A stretch of DNA of 64,000 nt from contig DATCGG010000548.1 of the NCBI GenBank assembly GCA_036509075.1, positions 1-64,000 on the forward strand, written 5' to 3'. The notes below the pieces were generated by a model. That model was not told the DNA's origin, made no database searches, and saw only the letters and a program-made list of their open reading frames with translations. This DNA comes from JAJKIV01 sp036509075. Lineage in GTDB: Bacteria > Gemmatimonadota > Gemmatimonadetes > Gemmatimonadales > Gemmatimonadaceae. The number at the start of each line of letters is the position of its first letter. Positions within the stretch are counted from its first letter, which is position 1. Shown in pieces: positions 25,196 to 34,867 of this stretch. The position numbers and the translations under genes were made by a program.

Positions 25196-25320
25196 GACGA
25201 CCAGTCGAGCTGTAGGTTCAAGTACCCTTTGCAGTTAGACCAGTCCCAGCCCGCGCCCTTCGCCGGTGCCGGCTCGGAAAGGTCCCTGTGCAGGGAGACC
25301 CACAACTCGCAGTGGTTCCC
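25196..25320 (+). ncRNA. ssrS: Rod-shaped structured RNA, candidate 6S RNA
   Basis: Nearly the whole stretch folds into one rod: ACCA 25200-25203 with TGGT 25313-25316; 25206-25217 with 25298-25309 (10 of 12 paired); 25225-25234 with 25286-25295 (9 of 10, two wobble); 25238-25251 with 25271-25284 (11 of 14); 25253-25257 with 25265-25269 around a 7-base loop. Internal loops are mostly small (largest 7 against 2). Position after zapA and its own promoter favour 6S RNA, an inhibitor of RNA polymerase holoenzyme, and the segment GACCAGTCCCAGCC resembles the 5' strand of E. coli 6S. A clear large central bubble is not seen and length is short, so it could instead be a leader of rny. The 3' end is uncertain. 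Confidence 0.45.
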
Positions 25321-25362
25321 CTCATTCCCTCGGCGTGACGTCGGGGTGGAGCATAGATCGAC

Positions 25363-26949
25363 ATGAATTCCACGGCACTGAGTGCTGCGCTTGGCGTATT
25401 GGTCGTTCTCGCCTCCGCAGCGTTTTTCTTTTTTGGCCGACGCGTGGGTCGTAGTGTAGAGCGCGAAAGACAGTCGCTCGCGAAGGCGACCGCCGAACAA
25501 ACCGCGCAACGGATCGTCGGCGAAGCCGAACGAGAAGCGGAATCGCTCCGAAAGAGCGCGCTGATCTCGGGGAAGGAAGAGCTCATCAAGCTACGCGAAA
25601 ACTGGGAGATCGAGGCCCGACGGCGACGAGAAGAAGTTGAGCGGGAGGAAAAGCGGGTTCAGGACCGCGAAACGATGCTCGATCGCAAGTTCGACGTGCT
25701 CGAGCAACGCGAGAAGGACGTGGGCAGGCGCGCGAGCGAGCTTGGTCGCAAGGAAAAAACGATAGCCGAACGCGAACAGGAGCTCGACCGTCTGGTCGGC
25801 GAGGAGAAACGACGGCTCGAGGCGCTCGCTGGAATTTCGGCCGAGCAGGCCAAGGCGGAGCTGATTCATCGGCTCGAGGCTGAAGCCGAGGCCGACGCAG
25901 CGAACCGACTTCGCGAGATCCGGGAGACCGCGCGCCGCAATGCCGAGCGCGAGGCGCGGAAGATCGTCGCTCTAGCCGTTCAACGGATCGCCGCCGAACA
26001 AACGGCCGAGATCGCGGTCTCGGCGGTCAGCCTTCCGAACGATGAGATGAAGGGTCGCATCATCGGACGCGAGGGCCGGAACATTCGCGCGTTCGAGCTG
26101 GCCACGGGCGTCGACGTCATCATCGATGACACACCGGACACGGTCGTGGTGTCATGCTTCGACCCAGTGCGCCGCGAAGTGGCGAGGCTGGCGCTCGAGA
26201 AGCTCGTGTCGGACGGCCGCATTCACCCGGGCCGCATCGAGGAAGTCGTCAACAAGGCGCGGCGCGAGGTCGACGCGGGGATCATCGAGACCGGCGAGCA
26301 GGCAGCCTACGAAACCGGAATCACCGGGCTGCACCCCGAGATCATCAAGCTCATTGGCCGCATGAAGTGGCGTACGAGCTACGGGCAGAACATTCTCGCC
26401 CACTCCAAAGAGGTGTCGTTCCTCGCCGGGATCATGGCGGCGGAGCTCGGTCTCGACGTTGCCATGGCCAAACGCGGCGCGCTCCTGCACGACATCGGCA
26501 AGGTGCTCACGCACGAGCACGAAGGCACGCACGTGCAGCTTGGCGTCGAGGTCGCGACCAAGTATGGTGAGCATCCGCTTGTGGTGAACTGCATCGCGGC
26601 ACACCACGACGACGTGCCGCACGAGAGCGAGGTGTCGGTGCTCGTTCAGGCTGCCGACGCGATCTCGGGATCGCGCCCTGGAGCCCGCCGTGAGGCGTTC
26701 GAAACGTACGTGAAGCGGCTCGAGGGGTTGGAACGCATCGCGTCGAGCTACCGCGGCGTCGACAAGGTGTTCGCCATTCAGGCGGGGCGAGAGATTCGCG
26801 TGCTCGTGACCCCGGACGACGTCGACGACGTGCGCATGGCGTCCTTGTCCGAGGAAATCGCGCGGAGAATCGAAGCGGAGCTGCAGTATCCCGGGCAGAT
26901 CAAGGTCGTGGTCATTCGCGAAACGCGGGCGGTGGATTTTGCACGCTGA
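25363..26949 (+). CDS. rny: Ribonuclease Y
   Basis: Membrane-anchored endoribonuclease that initiates mRNA decay. The 528-residue protein has an N-terminal membrane helix (about residues 5-24, ending FFFFGRR), a long Glu/Arg-rich coiled coil (about 30-200), a KH domain with GRIIGREGRNIRAFE (about 227), and an HD domain with the metal motif LLHDIGKVLTHEHEGTH (about 373). Length is normal. ATG 25363 is used. It overlaps folD by 11 bp. Confidence 0.95.
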   Translation: MNSTALSAALGVLVVLASAAFFFFGRRVGRSVERERQSLAKATAEQTAQRIVGEAEREAESLRKSALISGKEELIKLRENWEIEARRRREEVEREEKRVQDRETMLDRKFDVLEQREKDVGRRASELGRKEKTIAEREQELDRLVGEEKRRLEALAGISAEQAKAELIHRLEAEAEADAANRLREIRETARRNAEREARKIVALAVQRIAAEQTAEIAVSAVSLPNDEMKGRIIGREGRNIRAFELATGVDVIIDDTPDTVVVSCFDPVRREVARLALEKLVSDGRIHPGRIEEVVNKARREVDAGIIETGEQAAYETGITGLHPEIIKLIGRMKWRTSYGQNILAHSKEVSFLAGIMAAELGLDVAMAKRGALLHDIGKVLTHEHEGTHVQLGVEVATKYGEHPLVVNCIAAHHDDVPHESEVSVLVQAADAISGSRPGARREAFETYVKRLEGLERIASSYRGVDKVFAIQAGREIRVLVTPDDVDDVRMASLSEEIARRIEAELQYPGQIKVVVIRETRAVDFAR

Positions 26950-27847
26950 AGCACAAGCTCACACAGCATTGCTGATCGATGGCGCGGCCATCGGGCGCCT
27001 CGTGCGGCGCGACGTCGCGGCGGAGGTCGAGCGCCTCAAGGCGCTCGGCATCACACCCCGGCTGTCGGTCGTCCTCGTGGGCAATGATCCAGCGAGCGCC
27101 GTGTACGTGCGCTCGAAGGGAAAGGCGTGCGAGGAAGCCGGGATGCGCGGCGAAACGATCCGTCTGCCGGCGGAGACCACGGAGAATGCACTGCTTGCAC
27201 AGGTCGACCGGCTGAATGCCGATCCGAACGTGCACGGGATTCTGGTGCAGATGCCGTTACCTCGGCACATCGCGGCCGACAAGGTCATTCGCCGCATTCG
27301 TCCCGAGAAAGACGTCGATGGCTTTCACCCGGTGAATGTCGGAAAGCTCAGCATCGGTGAGCGCGATGGCTTCGTGCCGTGCACCCCCGCGGGCGCGATC
27401 GAGCTCCTCGTGCGCAGCGGCGTGGAAACGCGGGGCAAGGACGCCGTCATCGTCGGGCGGAGCAACATTGTCGGGAAGCCGATGGCGGCGCTGCTGATGC
27501 AGGATGCGCCTGGTGGCAACGCAACGGTGACGGTCTGTCACAGCCGGACGAGTAATCTTGCCGGTCACATCCGCCGCGCGGACATCGTCATCGCGGCGAT
27601 CGGAAAGCCGGAGATGATCACGGGCGACATGATCAAACCGGGAGCCGTCGTGATCGACGTCGGCATCAACCGTGTGAATGACGCGGCGGCACCCAAGGGC
27701 TATCGCATTGTCGGCGACGTGCACTTCGCTTCGGCACGGGACGTTGCGTCGCTCATCACGCCGGTGCCCGGAGGCGTCGGCCCGATGACCATTGCCATGC
27801 TCATGAAGAACACCGTTCGCGCGGCGGCGCAGATCGCCGGCGTGTGA
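26939..27847 (+). CDS. folD: Methylenetetrahydrofolate dehydrogenase/cyclohydrolase
   Basis: Bifunctional enzyme interconverting 5,10-methylene- and 10-formyl-THF with NADP. The 302-residue product shows LSVVLVGNDPASAVYVRSKGKAC, with the catalytic Lys in SKGK, HGILVQMPLPRHI, DVDGFHPVNVGKL, the nucleotide motif VGRSNIVGKPMAALL and the C-terminal PVPGGVGPMTIAMLM. Start is TTG 26939, inside the end of rny; no in-frame ATG precedes the first conserved block, and another TTG at 26969 is possible. It overlaps xseA by 4 bp. Confidence 0.94.
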   Translation: MHAEAQAHTALLIDGAAIGRLVRRDVAAEVERLKALGITPRLSVVLVGNDPASAVYVRSKGKACEEAGMRGETIRLPAETTENALLAQVDRLNADPNVHGILVQMPLPRHIAADKVIRRIRPEKDVDGFHPVNVGKLSIGERDGFVPCTPAGAIELLVRSGVETRGKDAVIVGRSNIVGKPMAALLMQDAPGGNATVTVCHSRTSNLAGHIRRADIVIAAIGKPEMITGDMIKPGAVVIDVGINRVNDAAAPKGYRIVGDVHFASARDVASLITPVPGGVGPMTIAMLMKNTVRAAAQIAGV

Positions 27848-29229
27848 CCGCGCGGCGTCGCGGGGGCCCACCCTCGCCTTCGTTAGGCGCGCTCGAGCTG
27901 TTCGGGTCCGACGCCCCGCCGCCACCCAAGGTCGAGTCACGGTCGTCGTCCCGCGCGTCACGCGCCGTTCCCCCGCCACCGCCGCGTGAGGCGCGAGATG
28001 TCCGTGAAGCGCCCCGTCGTGCCGTCTACGTCGAAGAGGCCATCCCGGGCGCCACGCCCGGATCGGCCGTCTCGGTAATGGCCCTGACGGCCACCGCGCG
28101 CGACGTGCTCGAGGGCGCGTTCATGCCGCTCTGGGTGCGTGGCGAGGTCTCCGACTTCAAGGCGCATCGAAACGGGCATTGGTACTTCTGCCTTCGCGGC
28201 GAGGACGCACAGCTCAAGTGTGTCGCGTGGTCGCGTGAGCGCCGTCGCATTCCGGCACCACCCGATGACGGCATGCAGATCGTCGCGTTAGGCCGGCTCA
28301 CGGTCTATCCCGCGCGCGGCGAGATGCAGTTCTCGGTAACGCGTATGGAAGCCGAAGGCGACGGGTTGTGGCGCAAGGCGCTCGAGCAAACGCGCGTGCG
28401 TCTCCAGGCGGACGGCCTGCTCGACCCCAGCCGAAAGCGCGCGCTCCCTCGCTATCCGCGTCGTGTTGCGGTCATCACGAGCCGCGATGGGGCAGCACTC
28501 CGGGACATCTACGCGGTCGTCCAGCGCCGATGTCCGTCCGTCGAGGTCGTCCTCGTTCCCGCTGCGGTCCAGGGAGACTCGGCACCGGAGTCGCTGTGCT
28601 ACGCGCTCGATCAGGTTGCACGATGGGGCGACGCCGATCTCGTCATCATCGGGCGCGGCGGCGGCGCCCGCGAGGACCTCTGGGCGTTCAACGACGAGCG
28701 CGTGGCCCGTGCGCTCGCGACCTGTCCGGTACCGACGATCTCCGCCGTCGGGCACGAGATCGACATGTCCATTTGCGATCTGGTCGCTGACCTCCGCGCG
28801 CCGACGCCGTCTGCGGCCGCGGAAGCCGCCGTCCCCGTGCAGTCGGAGCTCCGCGAACGGCTTCGGATGTCGGCCGAGACTCTGAGCGCGCTCGCTTCCG
28901 AGCGAGTGGCACGCGCGCGGACCAACGCGGCAGACATTGCTCGCGCGGTCGCTCTTGGCGTCGCCCGGCGAGTCGACCGCCGTCGCCTACAGCTCGAGTC
29001 GTCAGCCCGACGGCTGCACGCCGTCAGTCCGCTCGGAACGCTGGATCGCGGTTATGCCATCGTTCGCACGGGTGACGGACGCATGGTACGTTCGGTCGAT
29101 GGCCTGCAGCCAGGCAGTCGCGTCGAGGTGGTGCTCCGCGACGGCACGGCCGAGGCGACGGTCGAGCGCGTGATGCCTAACGATCAGTCCACGATGTCGC
29201 CGGGTGCCGTAGCGGGGGCGGAGTCGTGA
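27844..29229 (+). CDS. xseA: Exonuclease VII large subunit
   Basis: 461-residue nuclease subunit that, with XseB, degrades single-stranded DNA. After a non-conserved N-terminal extension of about 65 residues rich in Pro, Ser and Arg (PPPPREARD), the OB-fold begins at SVMALTATARDVLEGAF with LWVRGEVSDFK, followed by RRVAVITSRDGAALRDI, the core IIGRGGGAREDLWAFNDE and AVGHEIDMSICDLVADLRAPTP, then a coiled coil. GTG 27844 overlaps folD; the real start could be later if the extension is not translated. It overlaps xseB by 4 bp. Confidence 0.92.
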   Translation: MTARRRGGPPSPSLGALELFGSDAPPPPKVESRSSSRASRAVPPPPPREARDVREAPRRAVYVEEAIPGATPGSAVSVMALTATARDVLEGAFMPLWVRGEVSDFKAHRNGHWYFCLRGEDAQLKCVAWSRERRRIPAPPDDGMQIVALGRLTVYPARGEMQFSVTRMEAEGDGLWRKALEQTRVRLQADGLLDPSRKRALPRYPRRVAVITSRDGAALRDIYAVVQRRCPSVEVVLVPAAVQGDSAPESLCYALDQVARWGDADLVIIGRGGGAREDLWAFNDERVARALATCPVPTISAVGHEIDMSICDLVADLRAPTPSAAAEAAVPVQSELRERLRMSAETLSALASERVARARTNAADIARAVALGVARRVDRRRLQLESSARRLHAVSPLGTLDRGYAIVRTGDGRMVRSVDGLQPGSRVEVVLRDGTAEATVERVMPNDQSTMSPGAVAGAES

Positions 29230-29438
29230 CGTTCGAAGCCAGCATGGAGCGACTGGAGGCGATCGCGGCGCGCCTGGAGGACGACGAGCTTGACCTCGAC
29301 ACGGCGCTGGCGCTGTTTGAGGAAGGCGTTGCCGAGCTCAGAGCTGCGTCCGCCTTTCTTGCACAGGCCGAGACGCGGCTCAAGCAGCTCAACGAAGCGG
29401 CCGACGGGATGTTTCGCATCGACGATCTGCGTGACTGA
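29226..29438 (+). CDS. xseB: Exonuclease VII small subunit
   Basis: 70-residue helical-hairpin subunit that binds the coiled coil of XseA. Signatures are the N-terminal SMERLEAIAARLEDDELDLD and ALFEEGVAELRAASAFL. GTG 29226 overlaps the xseA stop by 4 bp, and the prenyl synthase starts in its last 8 bases. Confidence 0.92.
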   Translation: MTFEASMERLEAIAARLEDDELDLDTALALFEEGVAELRAASAFLAQAETRLKQLNEAADGMFRIDDLRD

Positions 29439-30327
29439 CATCGCGACGTTGAGTCTCGCGGTCGATCGCCGCGCGATCGACGACACGCTGGCCGGTTTCT
29501 GCGCCACGGAGCTCGGACGCATCGAGCCCCGTGTCGCCGAGGCGATCCGTTATAGCCTGCTGGGCGGCGGGAAACGGCTGCGGGCAATGCTTGTTGCCGC
29601 GACCTACGAATCCGTTGGCGGCACGGCCGACTGCCGCGTTCTCGCGTCGGCGGTCGAGGTGATTCACGCGTACTCGCTCGTGCACGACGACCTCCCGTGC
29701 ATGGATGACGATGACGTCCGGCGCGGACGGCCGACCGTGCATCGTGTGTTCGGTGTCCCGGTCGCGGCCTGCGCGGGGCTCGCGATGGTGCCGCTCGCGG
29801 CGCGATGTGCCTATCGAGGGTCGCTCGCACTCGGGTTGCCGTCGACCGCCGCGGCGGACATTGTTCGGGAACTCATGCGAGCGGCCGGGGCAGGGGGAAT
29901 GATCGGCGGGCAGCTCCTCGACCTCGAGGCCGAGGGGGTGTCGCTGCCGCTCGACGAGCTGGAGCGCGTGCACCGGGCGAAGACCGGTGCGCTGATCGTG
30001 GCTGCCGCGCGCGTGGGCGCCCGCGGCGCACGGGCCACGGATGGTGAGCTCGAGGCGGTCGAGCGCTATGGATCAGCGATCGGCCTCGCCTTTCAGATCA
30101 TGGATGATGTCCTCGACGTGACCGCCACGACCGACGTACTTGGCAAGACCGCCGGGCGTGACGCGGCGCTCCGGAAGAGCACCTACCCCGCGCTGCTTGG
30201 AACGGCTGGTGCGACTCAGCGCGCTGCCGCGCTGATCGCCGACGCGACGGGTGCGCTGCGTGATGCCGGCATCCTCACGCCGGCGCTCGAGTCCATCGCC
30301 CAGTACGTCGTCGCACGCCGCTCGTGA
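29431..30327 (+). CDS. Polyprenyl diphosphate synthase (FPP/GGPP synthase)
   Basis: Chain-elongating prenyltransferase that condenses IPP with allylic diphosphates. The 298-residue product has both Asp-rich motifs, LVHDDLPCMDDDDVRRG (first) and FQIMDDVLDVT (second), plus GGGKRLRAML, GGQLLDLEAEG and KTGALI. Size and motifs fit short-chain IspA/CrtE types; chain length cannot be fixed by reading. GTG 29431 is inside the end of xseB. With dxs downstream and uppS elsewhere in the window it supplies isoprenoids. Confidence 0.92.
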   Translation: MTDIATLSLAVDRRAIDDTLAGFCATELGRIEPRVAEAIRYSLLGGGKRLRAMLVAATYESVGGTADCRVLASAVEVIHAYSLVHDDLPCMDDDDVRRGRPTVHRVFGVPVAACAGLAMVPLAARCAYRGSLALGLPSTAAADIVRELMRAAGAGGMIGGQLLDLEAEGVSLPLDELERVHRAKTGALIVAAARVGARGARATDGELEAVERYGSAIGLAFQIMDDVLDVTATTDVLGKTAGRDAALRKSTYPALLGTAGATQRAAALIADATGALRDAGILTPALESIAQYVVARRS

Positions 30328-30365
30328 CGGGTGATCCGGGCGCGGCTTGCCACCACCTACCAGAC

Positions 30366-32291
30366 ATGATTCTTCTCGACACCCTGAGCTCGACCGCCGA
30401 TCTGAAGCGCCTCAGCCGCGACGAGCTGGCAGCCCTTGCCGGCGAAATGCGGGCGCGGCTCATTGATGTCTGCTCACGAACCGGCGGACACATCGGGGCC
30501 GGCCTCGGCGTCGTCGAGCTCACGATCGCGCTCCACTACGTGTTCGACACGCCGATCGATCAGGTCGTGTGGGACGTCGGTCATCAGGGGTACCCGCACA
30601 AGATCCTCACCGGCCGCAACGAACGCCTCGATACGCTGCGCCAGGAAGGCGGAATCTCCGGGTTCCTCAAGCGGGCTGAGAGCGAGTACGACGTGTTCGG
30701 GGCAGGGCACGCCGCGACGGCGATCTCGGCCGCGCTTGGTGTCGCGGTGGGCCGCGATCTCAAGGATGAGAAGTTCAAGGTCGTTGCCGTGCTTGGCGAC
30801 GGTGCGCTCACGTCCGGTCTCGCGTACGAGGGGCTGAACAACGCCGGCGCTGCGGACCGGGACATCATCGTTGTGCTCAACGACAACGAGATGTCGATCG
30901 CGCCTAACGTCGGCGCCATGTCGAAGTACCTGAACTCCGTCCAGCGCAATCCGCTGTATAACCGTCTGCGCTCCAAGATCGGCGAGGTCGCGGACCACCT
31001 GAAGGACCACGGCCCTGGCATGCTGGCTGTCGCGGCCGGCATGGTGCGAAAGTGGGAAGAGAGCGTCAAGGCATTCCTCACGCCCGGCGTCCTGTTCGAG
31101 GAGCTCGGGTTTCGCTACTTCGGCCCGATCGATGGGCACGACCTCGGCGCGCTGATCGACACGTTAGGCGCCGTCCGGCCAATGACGGGTCCGCGGCTCG
31201 TCCACGTCATCACCCAGAAGGGAAAGGGATTCCCGGCCGGCGAACGGGGTGCGGGTGCCGCGGAGAAGTGGCACGCACTGCCGCCGGGGCACGACCCGGC
31301 AACCGGCAACCAGCTCGCGACCGCGGCTGGCAACCCGCAGTATACGAAGGTCTTTGGCGAGGGGCTGTCAGCGCTCATGCAGGAGCGCGACGATGTCGTG
31401 TGCATCACGGCCGCCATGCCCAGCGGGACCGGCACCGCCGCCGTCGCGAAAGCGCACCCGAAGCGGTTCTTCGACGTCGGCATCGCGGAAGGCCATGCGG
31501 TGACGTTCGCCGCCGGTCTCGCAACGCGCGGCGTGCGACCGGTCGTCGCCATCTACTCGACGTTCCTGCAGCGCGCCTACGACAACATCATCCACGACGT
31601 CGCGATCCAGCATCTCCCGGTCATCTTCTGCATGGACAGGGCGGGGCTCGTCGGCGAGGATGGTGAGACTCACATGGGACTGTACGACATCGCCTACATG
31701 CTTGCCGTACCGGGCATGACCGTCGTCGCGCCGAAGGACGGAGCGGAGATGCTGGCGCTGCTGCGAACGGGCCTCACGTACGACGCAGGGCCGTTCGCGA
31801 TGCGATATCCGCGTGCCGTGCTTCCCGCGCCGGCGCCGTCGGTGTCCGAGGTCCAGCCGGTCCCGTTCGGAACGTGGGAGGTCGTTAGGCGCGTACCGGG
31901 CGGCGCGGAGATCGCCATCCTTGCGGTGGGCACGATGGTGGTTCCGGCCATCGAGGCGGCCGCGTCGCTGGCGGCCGAAGGCCTCGATGTCAGTGTCGTC
32001 AACTGCCGCTTCCTCAAGCCATACGACGAGCTCACCCTCGCGGCGGTGATGTCCGAGCACCGCAAGCTGCTCGTGGTGGAAGAGGGCACCGTGGTGAATG
32101 GATTCGGCGCATACATGGCGTCGGTCGTCCAGCGGCTCGATCCCGACGTGCGAGTCGCCGTGCACGGCGTGCCCGATCGGATCGTCTATGCGGCGTCGCG
32201 CGCGCGGCAGCTCGCGTCGTGCGGGCTGGATGCCGTCGGAATCGCCGCGCGTGTTCGCGCCCTTGACGAAAGCGAGGCGCTCACCGGGTGA
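30366..32291 (+). CDS. dxs: 1-Deoxy-D-xylulose-5-phosphate synthase
   Basis: TPP-dependent first enzyme of the MEP isoprenoid pathway, joining pyruvate and glyceraldehyde 3-phosphate. The 641-residue protein has the TPP motif GDGALTSGLAYEGLNNAG followed by a conserved Asn region (VVLNDNEMSI), GLPPGHD-like middle segment, and the transketolase Pyr domain with GIAEGHAVTFAAGLA and DRAGLVGEDGETHMG. ATG 30366 (MILLDTLSSTADLKRL) matches family starts; GTG 30324, overlapping the prenyl synthase stop, would add 14 residues. Three octamer copies lie inside. Confidence 0.95.
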   Translation: MILLDTLSSTADLKRLSRDELAALAGEMRARLIDVCSRTGGHIGAGLGVVELTIALHYVFDTPIDQVVWDVGHQGYPHKILTGRNERLDTLRQEGGISGFLKRAESEYDVFGAGHAATAISAALGVAVGRDLKDEKFKVVAVLGDGALTSGLAYEGLNNAGAADRDIIVVLNDNEMSIAPNVGAMSKYLNSVQRNPLYNRLRSKIGEVADHLKDHGPGMLAVAAGMVRKWEESVKAFLTPGVLFEELGFRYFGPIDGHDLGALIDTLGAVRPMTGPRLVHVITQKGKGFPAGERGAGAAEKWHALPPGHDPATGNQLATAAGNPQYTKVFGEGLSALMQERDDVVCITAAMPSGTGTAAVAKAHPKRFFDVGIAEGHAVTFAAGLATRGVRPVVAIYSTFLQRAYDNIIHDVAIQHLPVIFCMDRAGLVGEDGETHMGLYDIAYMLAVPGMTVVAPKDGAEMLALLRTGLTYDAGPFAMRYPRAVLPAPAPSVSEVQPVPFGTWEVVRRVPGGAEIAILAVGTMVVPAIEAAASLAAEGLDVSVVNCRFLKPYDELTLAAVMSEHRKLLVVEEGTVVNGFGAYMASVVQRLDPDVRVAVHGVPDRIVYAASRARQLASCGLDAVGIAARVRALDESEALTG

Positions 32292-33163
32292 TCCGCCTCG
32301 GAGTCGTAGGCCACCGCGGGTACGACGGCCTCGTCGAGATTCTGAGTACGGTGTTCCGATTCGCGGGTGAGCTCGACCTCGAGCCAATCTTCGAGCCGGA
32401 TCTGCTCGATGTCGCGCCCGGTGCCGGACGACTGGAGGCGGACACCGAGATCGACGCGCTGCTGACGCTGGGCGGCGACGGTACGCTGCTTCGCGGCGCT
32501 CGACTCCTTCGCGGCCGGCCCGTCCCGATTCTTGGGATTAACCTCGGACGACTTGGCTTCCTCACGAGCTGCGGTCGCGACGAAACCGAGCTCGCGCTGC
32601 GGCGCCTTGCGGCCGGTGACTATCTCGCCGAGCGCCGCATGCAGCTGGAGGCGCGCGCGTTGGACCGCAGCGGCAACAGCCGGAAACGATGGTTCGCGCT
32701 CAACGATGTCGTGCTGCACAAGGGCGGCTTCGCGCGGGTGCTTCACCTGAGCGTGTCGGCCAACGGCGATCCCGTGGGCTCGTACGCAGCGGACGGCATC
32801 GTATTCTCGACGCCAACGGGGTCGACCGCCTACAGCCTCTCCGCCGGCGGGCCCGTAGTGGTGCCGACGCTCGAGTCCATCGTCGTGACGCCGATCTCTC
32901 CGCACACGCTCGGGATTCGGCCGCTCGTGCTCGCGGCGGACGCGGAGCTCAGCGTGCATACGGATGATGGCCCGGACGAGCTTCTGGTGACGGTGGACGG
33001 CCAGGTCGGCACCACGTTTTCGGTTGGCGAAACTCTGATCGTACGGCGTGCCGACCGGCACGCGCTCATCGTGCGATTCCCCGGCTCCACGTTCTTTTCC
33101 GTGCTGACGCGGAAGCTCGGCTGGGGCGGCCTCGCCGACCGCGACGACAGACCGAAATGTTGA
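32288..33163 (+). CDS. nadK: NAD kinase
   Basis: Phosphorylates NAD to NADP. The 291-residue enzyme has the GGDGTLLRGARLL nucleotide site, PILGINLGRLGFLTS, the NDVVLHKG motif and DGIVFSTPTGSTAYSLSAGGP, all diagnostic. GTG 32288 overlaps dxs by 4 bp and the end overlaps recN by 7 bp, so nadK sits inside a translationally coupled dxs-nadK-recN string. Confidence 0.95.
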   Translation: MIRLGVVGHRGYDGLVEILSTVFRFAGELDLEPIFEPDLLDVAPGAGRLEADTEIDALLTLGGDGTLLRGARLLRGRPVPILGINLGRLGFLTSCGRDETELALRRLAAGDYLAERRMQLEARALDRSGNSRKRWFALNDVVLHKGGFARVLHLSVSANGDPVGSYAADGIVFSTPTGSTAYSLSAGGPVVVPTLESIVVTPISPHTLGIRPLVLAADAELSVHTDDGPDELLVTVDGQVGTTFSVGETLIVRRADRHALIVRFPGSTFFSVLTRKLGWGGLADRDDRPKC

Positions 33164-34863
33164 CCGAGCTGCGGATCAGGAACTTCGCGATCATTGAATC
33201 GCTGACGCTGCCGCTGGCTCCCGGCTTCAACCTGCTTTCCGGAGAGACGGGAGCAGGGAAGTCGATCATCGTCGGCGCGCTTGGACTGCTCCTGGGCGAA
33301 CGCGCGAGCGGTGACCTCATCCGAACTGGTGCCGAGCGCGCCATCGTCGAAGGCGTCTTCGATGTCACGGGTCACGTAACGGCGTCGGCTATCCTCGACG
33401 ATCGCGGCATCGATGTCGAGAACGACACTGTCGTTCTCCGCCGCGAGGTGAGCGCGAACGGTCGCGCCCGCGCATGGGTGAACGGAACGACGGTGACCGC
33501 CGGTGTGCTCGCCGAAATCGGTCGGCTGCTCGTGAATCTCCACGGACAGCACGAGGCGCAAACGCTCCTGGACGTCGACGCGCAACGTCAGATTCTCGAC
33601 GCCTTTGGCGGAGCGACGGAGCAGGCGAGCCGTGTTCGCGCCTTGTACGACGCGCTGGTCACGGTCCGTCGCGACATCCAGACGCTCGAGACGCGGCGAG
33701 CTGACGCCGAGCGGCGAGCAGACTATCTGCGGCACGTCACGCACGAGATTGACGCTGCTCGCCTCGTGGACGGCGAGGAGGAACGGCTCGCCGAAGAGGC
33801 GAGACGTCTGGAGCACGCTGAGGAGTTGCGCTCGCTCGCACAGGGCGTGAGCAGTGTCCTCGACGGCGACGAGGACGCGGTGCTGCAGCGACTCGCTGCG
33901 GTCCAGCGCGCGCTGGCGAGCATCCAGCGAATCGACCCGTCGCTGACACGCCTTCAGGAAACCTTCGACACCGCGTTCTACGGCCTCGAGGAGCTCTCGC
34001 GCGAGCTCGTTGCGTATGAGGAAGGTATCGAGCTCGACCCCGAGCGCCTGTCCGATGTCGAGCGTCGCCGTGACCTCATCTTCCGCCTAACGAAGAAGTA
34101 TGGCCCGGCGGTCGGTGACGTGCTCGAGACGGCACAACGCGCGCGTGCTGAGCTCGACCTGGTGGATTCCGCGGCATTCGACCTCCGACAGCTCACGGAA
34201 CGCGAGCACGCAGCCGCGGCGCAGCTTGCCGACGCCGCCGTCGCGTTGTCCACGTTGCGAGCCGCGGCGGCGGATCGCCTTGCGCGGGCGGTCGATCAGG
34301 TCCTCCCGGACCTCGGGATCCCGGACGGCCGGTTCTCGGCCACCCTGACACCGCGCGCCGAGATCGGGCCGGCCGGAGCCGAGGACGTGGAGTTCCGAGT
34401 TGCGCTGAACATCGGCCACGATGCGCGGCCGCTGGCCCGCGTCGCGTCGGGCGGCGAGCTATCGCGCGTCATGCTCGCGCTCAAAACGATCCTGGCGCGC
34501 CTCGATCACGTGCCGACTCTCGTGTTCGACGAGGTGGATGCCGGTATCGGCGGTCGCGTCGGATTGCAGGTCGGGGAGACTATGCGGCGCGTCGCCGCAC
34601 ACCATCAGGTGTTCGCGATCTCGCACCTTCCGCAGATCGCGGCGCGGGCGCACCACCACATCCTCGTCGCCAAGGGCGCTCGTGAGGGCGTGACCACGGC
34701 CGACACGCGCGTGCTCGAGGGCGACGAGCGGGTGCTCGAGATCGCGCGAATGCTCGGTGGCGACCCGGAGAGCACCGTGAGCCAGGCCCACGCGCGCGAG
34801 CTCCTCGCTACCGCGGCCGTGCCCGAGCCTGCCCGGGCACCCAGACGCTCCAGGAAACGTTAG
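33157..34863 (+). CDS. recN: DNA repair protein RecN
   Basis: SMC-like ATPase acting at double-strand breaks. The 568-residue protein begins MLTELRIRNFAIIESL, with Walker A SGETGAGKSII (about residue 29), a long central coiled coil, then RVASGGELSRVMLALK (signature) and Walker B LVFDEVDAGIGGRVG, and HLPQIAARAHHHI. The gene order nadK-recN is common in bacteria. The stop TAG is part of a CGTTAGGC octamer (34858-34865). It converges on the next gene with only 4 bp between them and no terminator seen. Confidence 0.95.
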   Translation: MLTELRIRNFAIIESLTLPLAPGFNLLSGETGAGKSIIVGALGLLLGERASGDLIRTGAERAIVEGVFDVTGHVTASAILDDRGIDVENDTVVLRREVSANGRARAWVNGTTVTAGVLAEIGRLLVNLHGQHEAQTLLDVDAQRQILDAFGGATEQASRVRALYDALVTVRRDIQTLETRRADAERRADYLRHVTHEIDAARLVDGEEERLAEEARRLEHAEELRSLAQGVSSVLDGDEDAVLQRLAAVQRALASIQRIDPSLTRLQETFDTAFYGLEELSRELVAYEEGIELDPERLSDVERRRDLIFRLTKKYGPAVGDVLETAQRARAELDLVDSAAFDLRQLTEREHAAAAQLADAAVALSTLRAAAADRLARAVDQVLPDLGIPDGRFSATLTPRAEIGPAGAEDVEFRVALNIGHDARPLARVASGGELSRVMLALKTILARLDHVPTLVFDEVDAGIGGRVGLQVGETMRRVAAHHQVFAISHLPQIAARAHHHILVAKGAREGVTTADTRVLEGDERVLEIARMLGGDPESTVSQAHARELLATAAVPEPARAPRRSRKR

Positions 34864-34867
34864 GCAG

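Noticed and set aside
25196..25320. Structured RNA as signal recognition particle (4.5S) RNA
   Set aside because: The conserved GGAAGG-type apical motif of SRP RNA is missing; GGAAAGG in the stem is base-paired in the wrong place.
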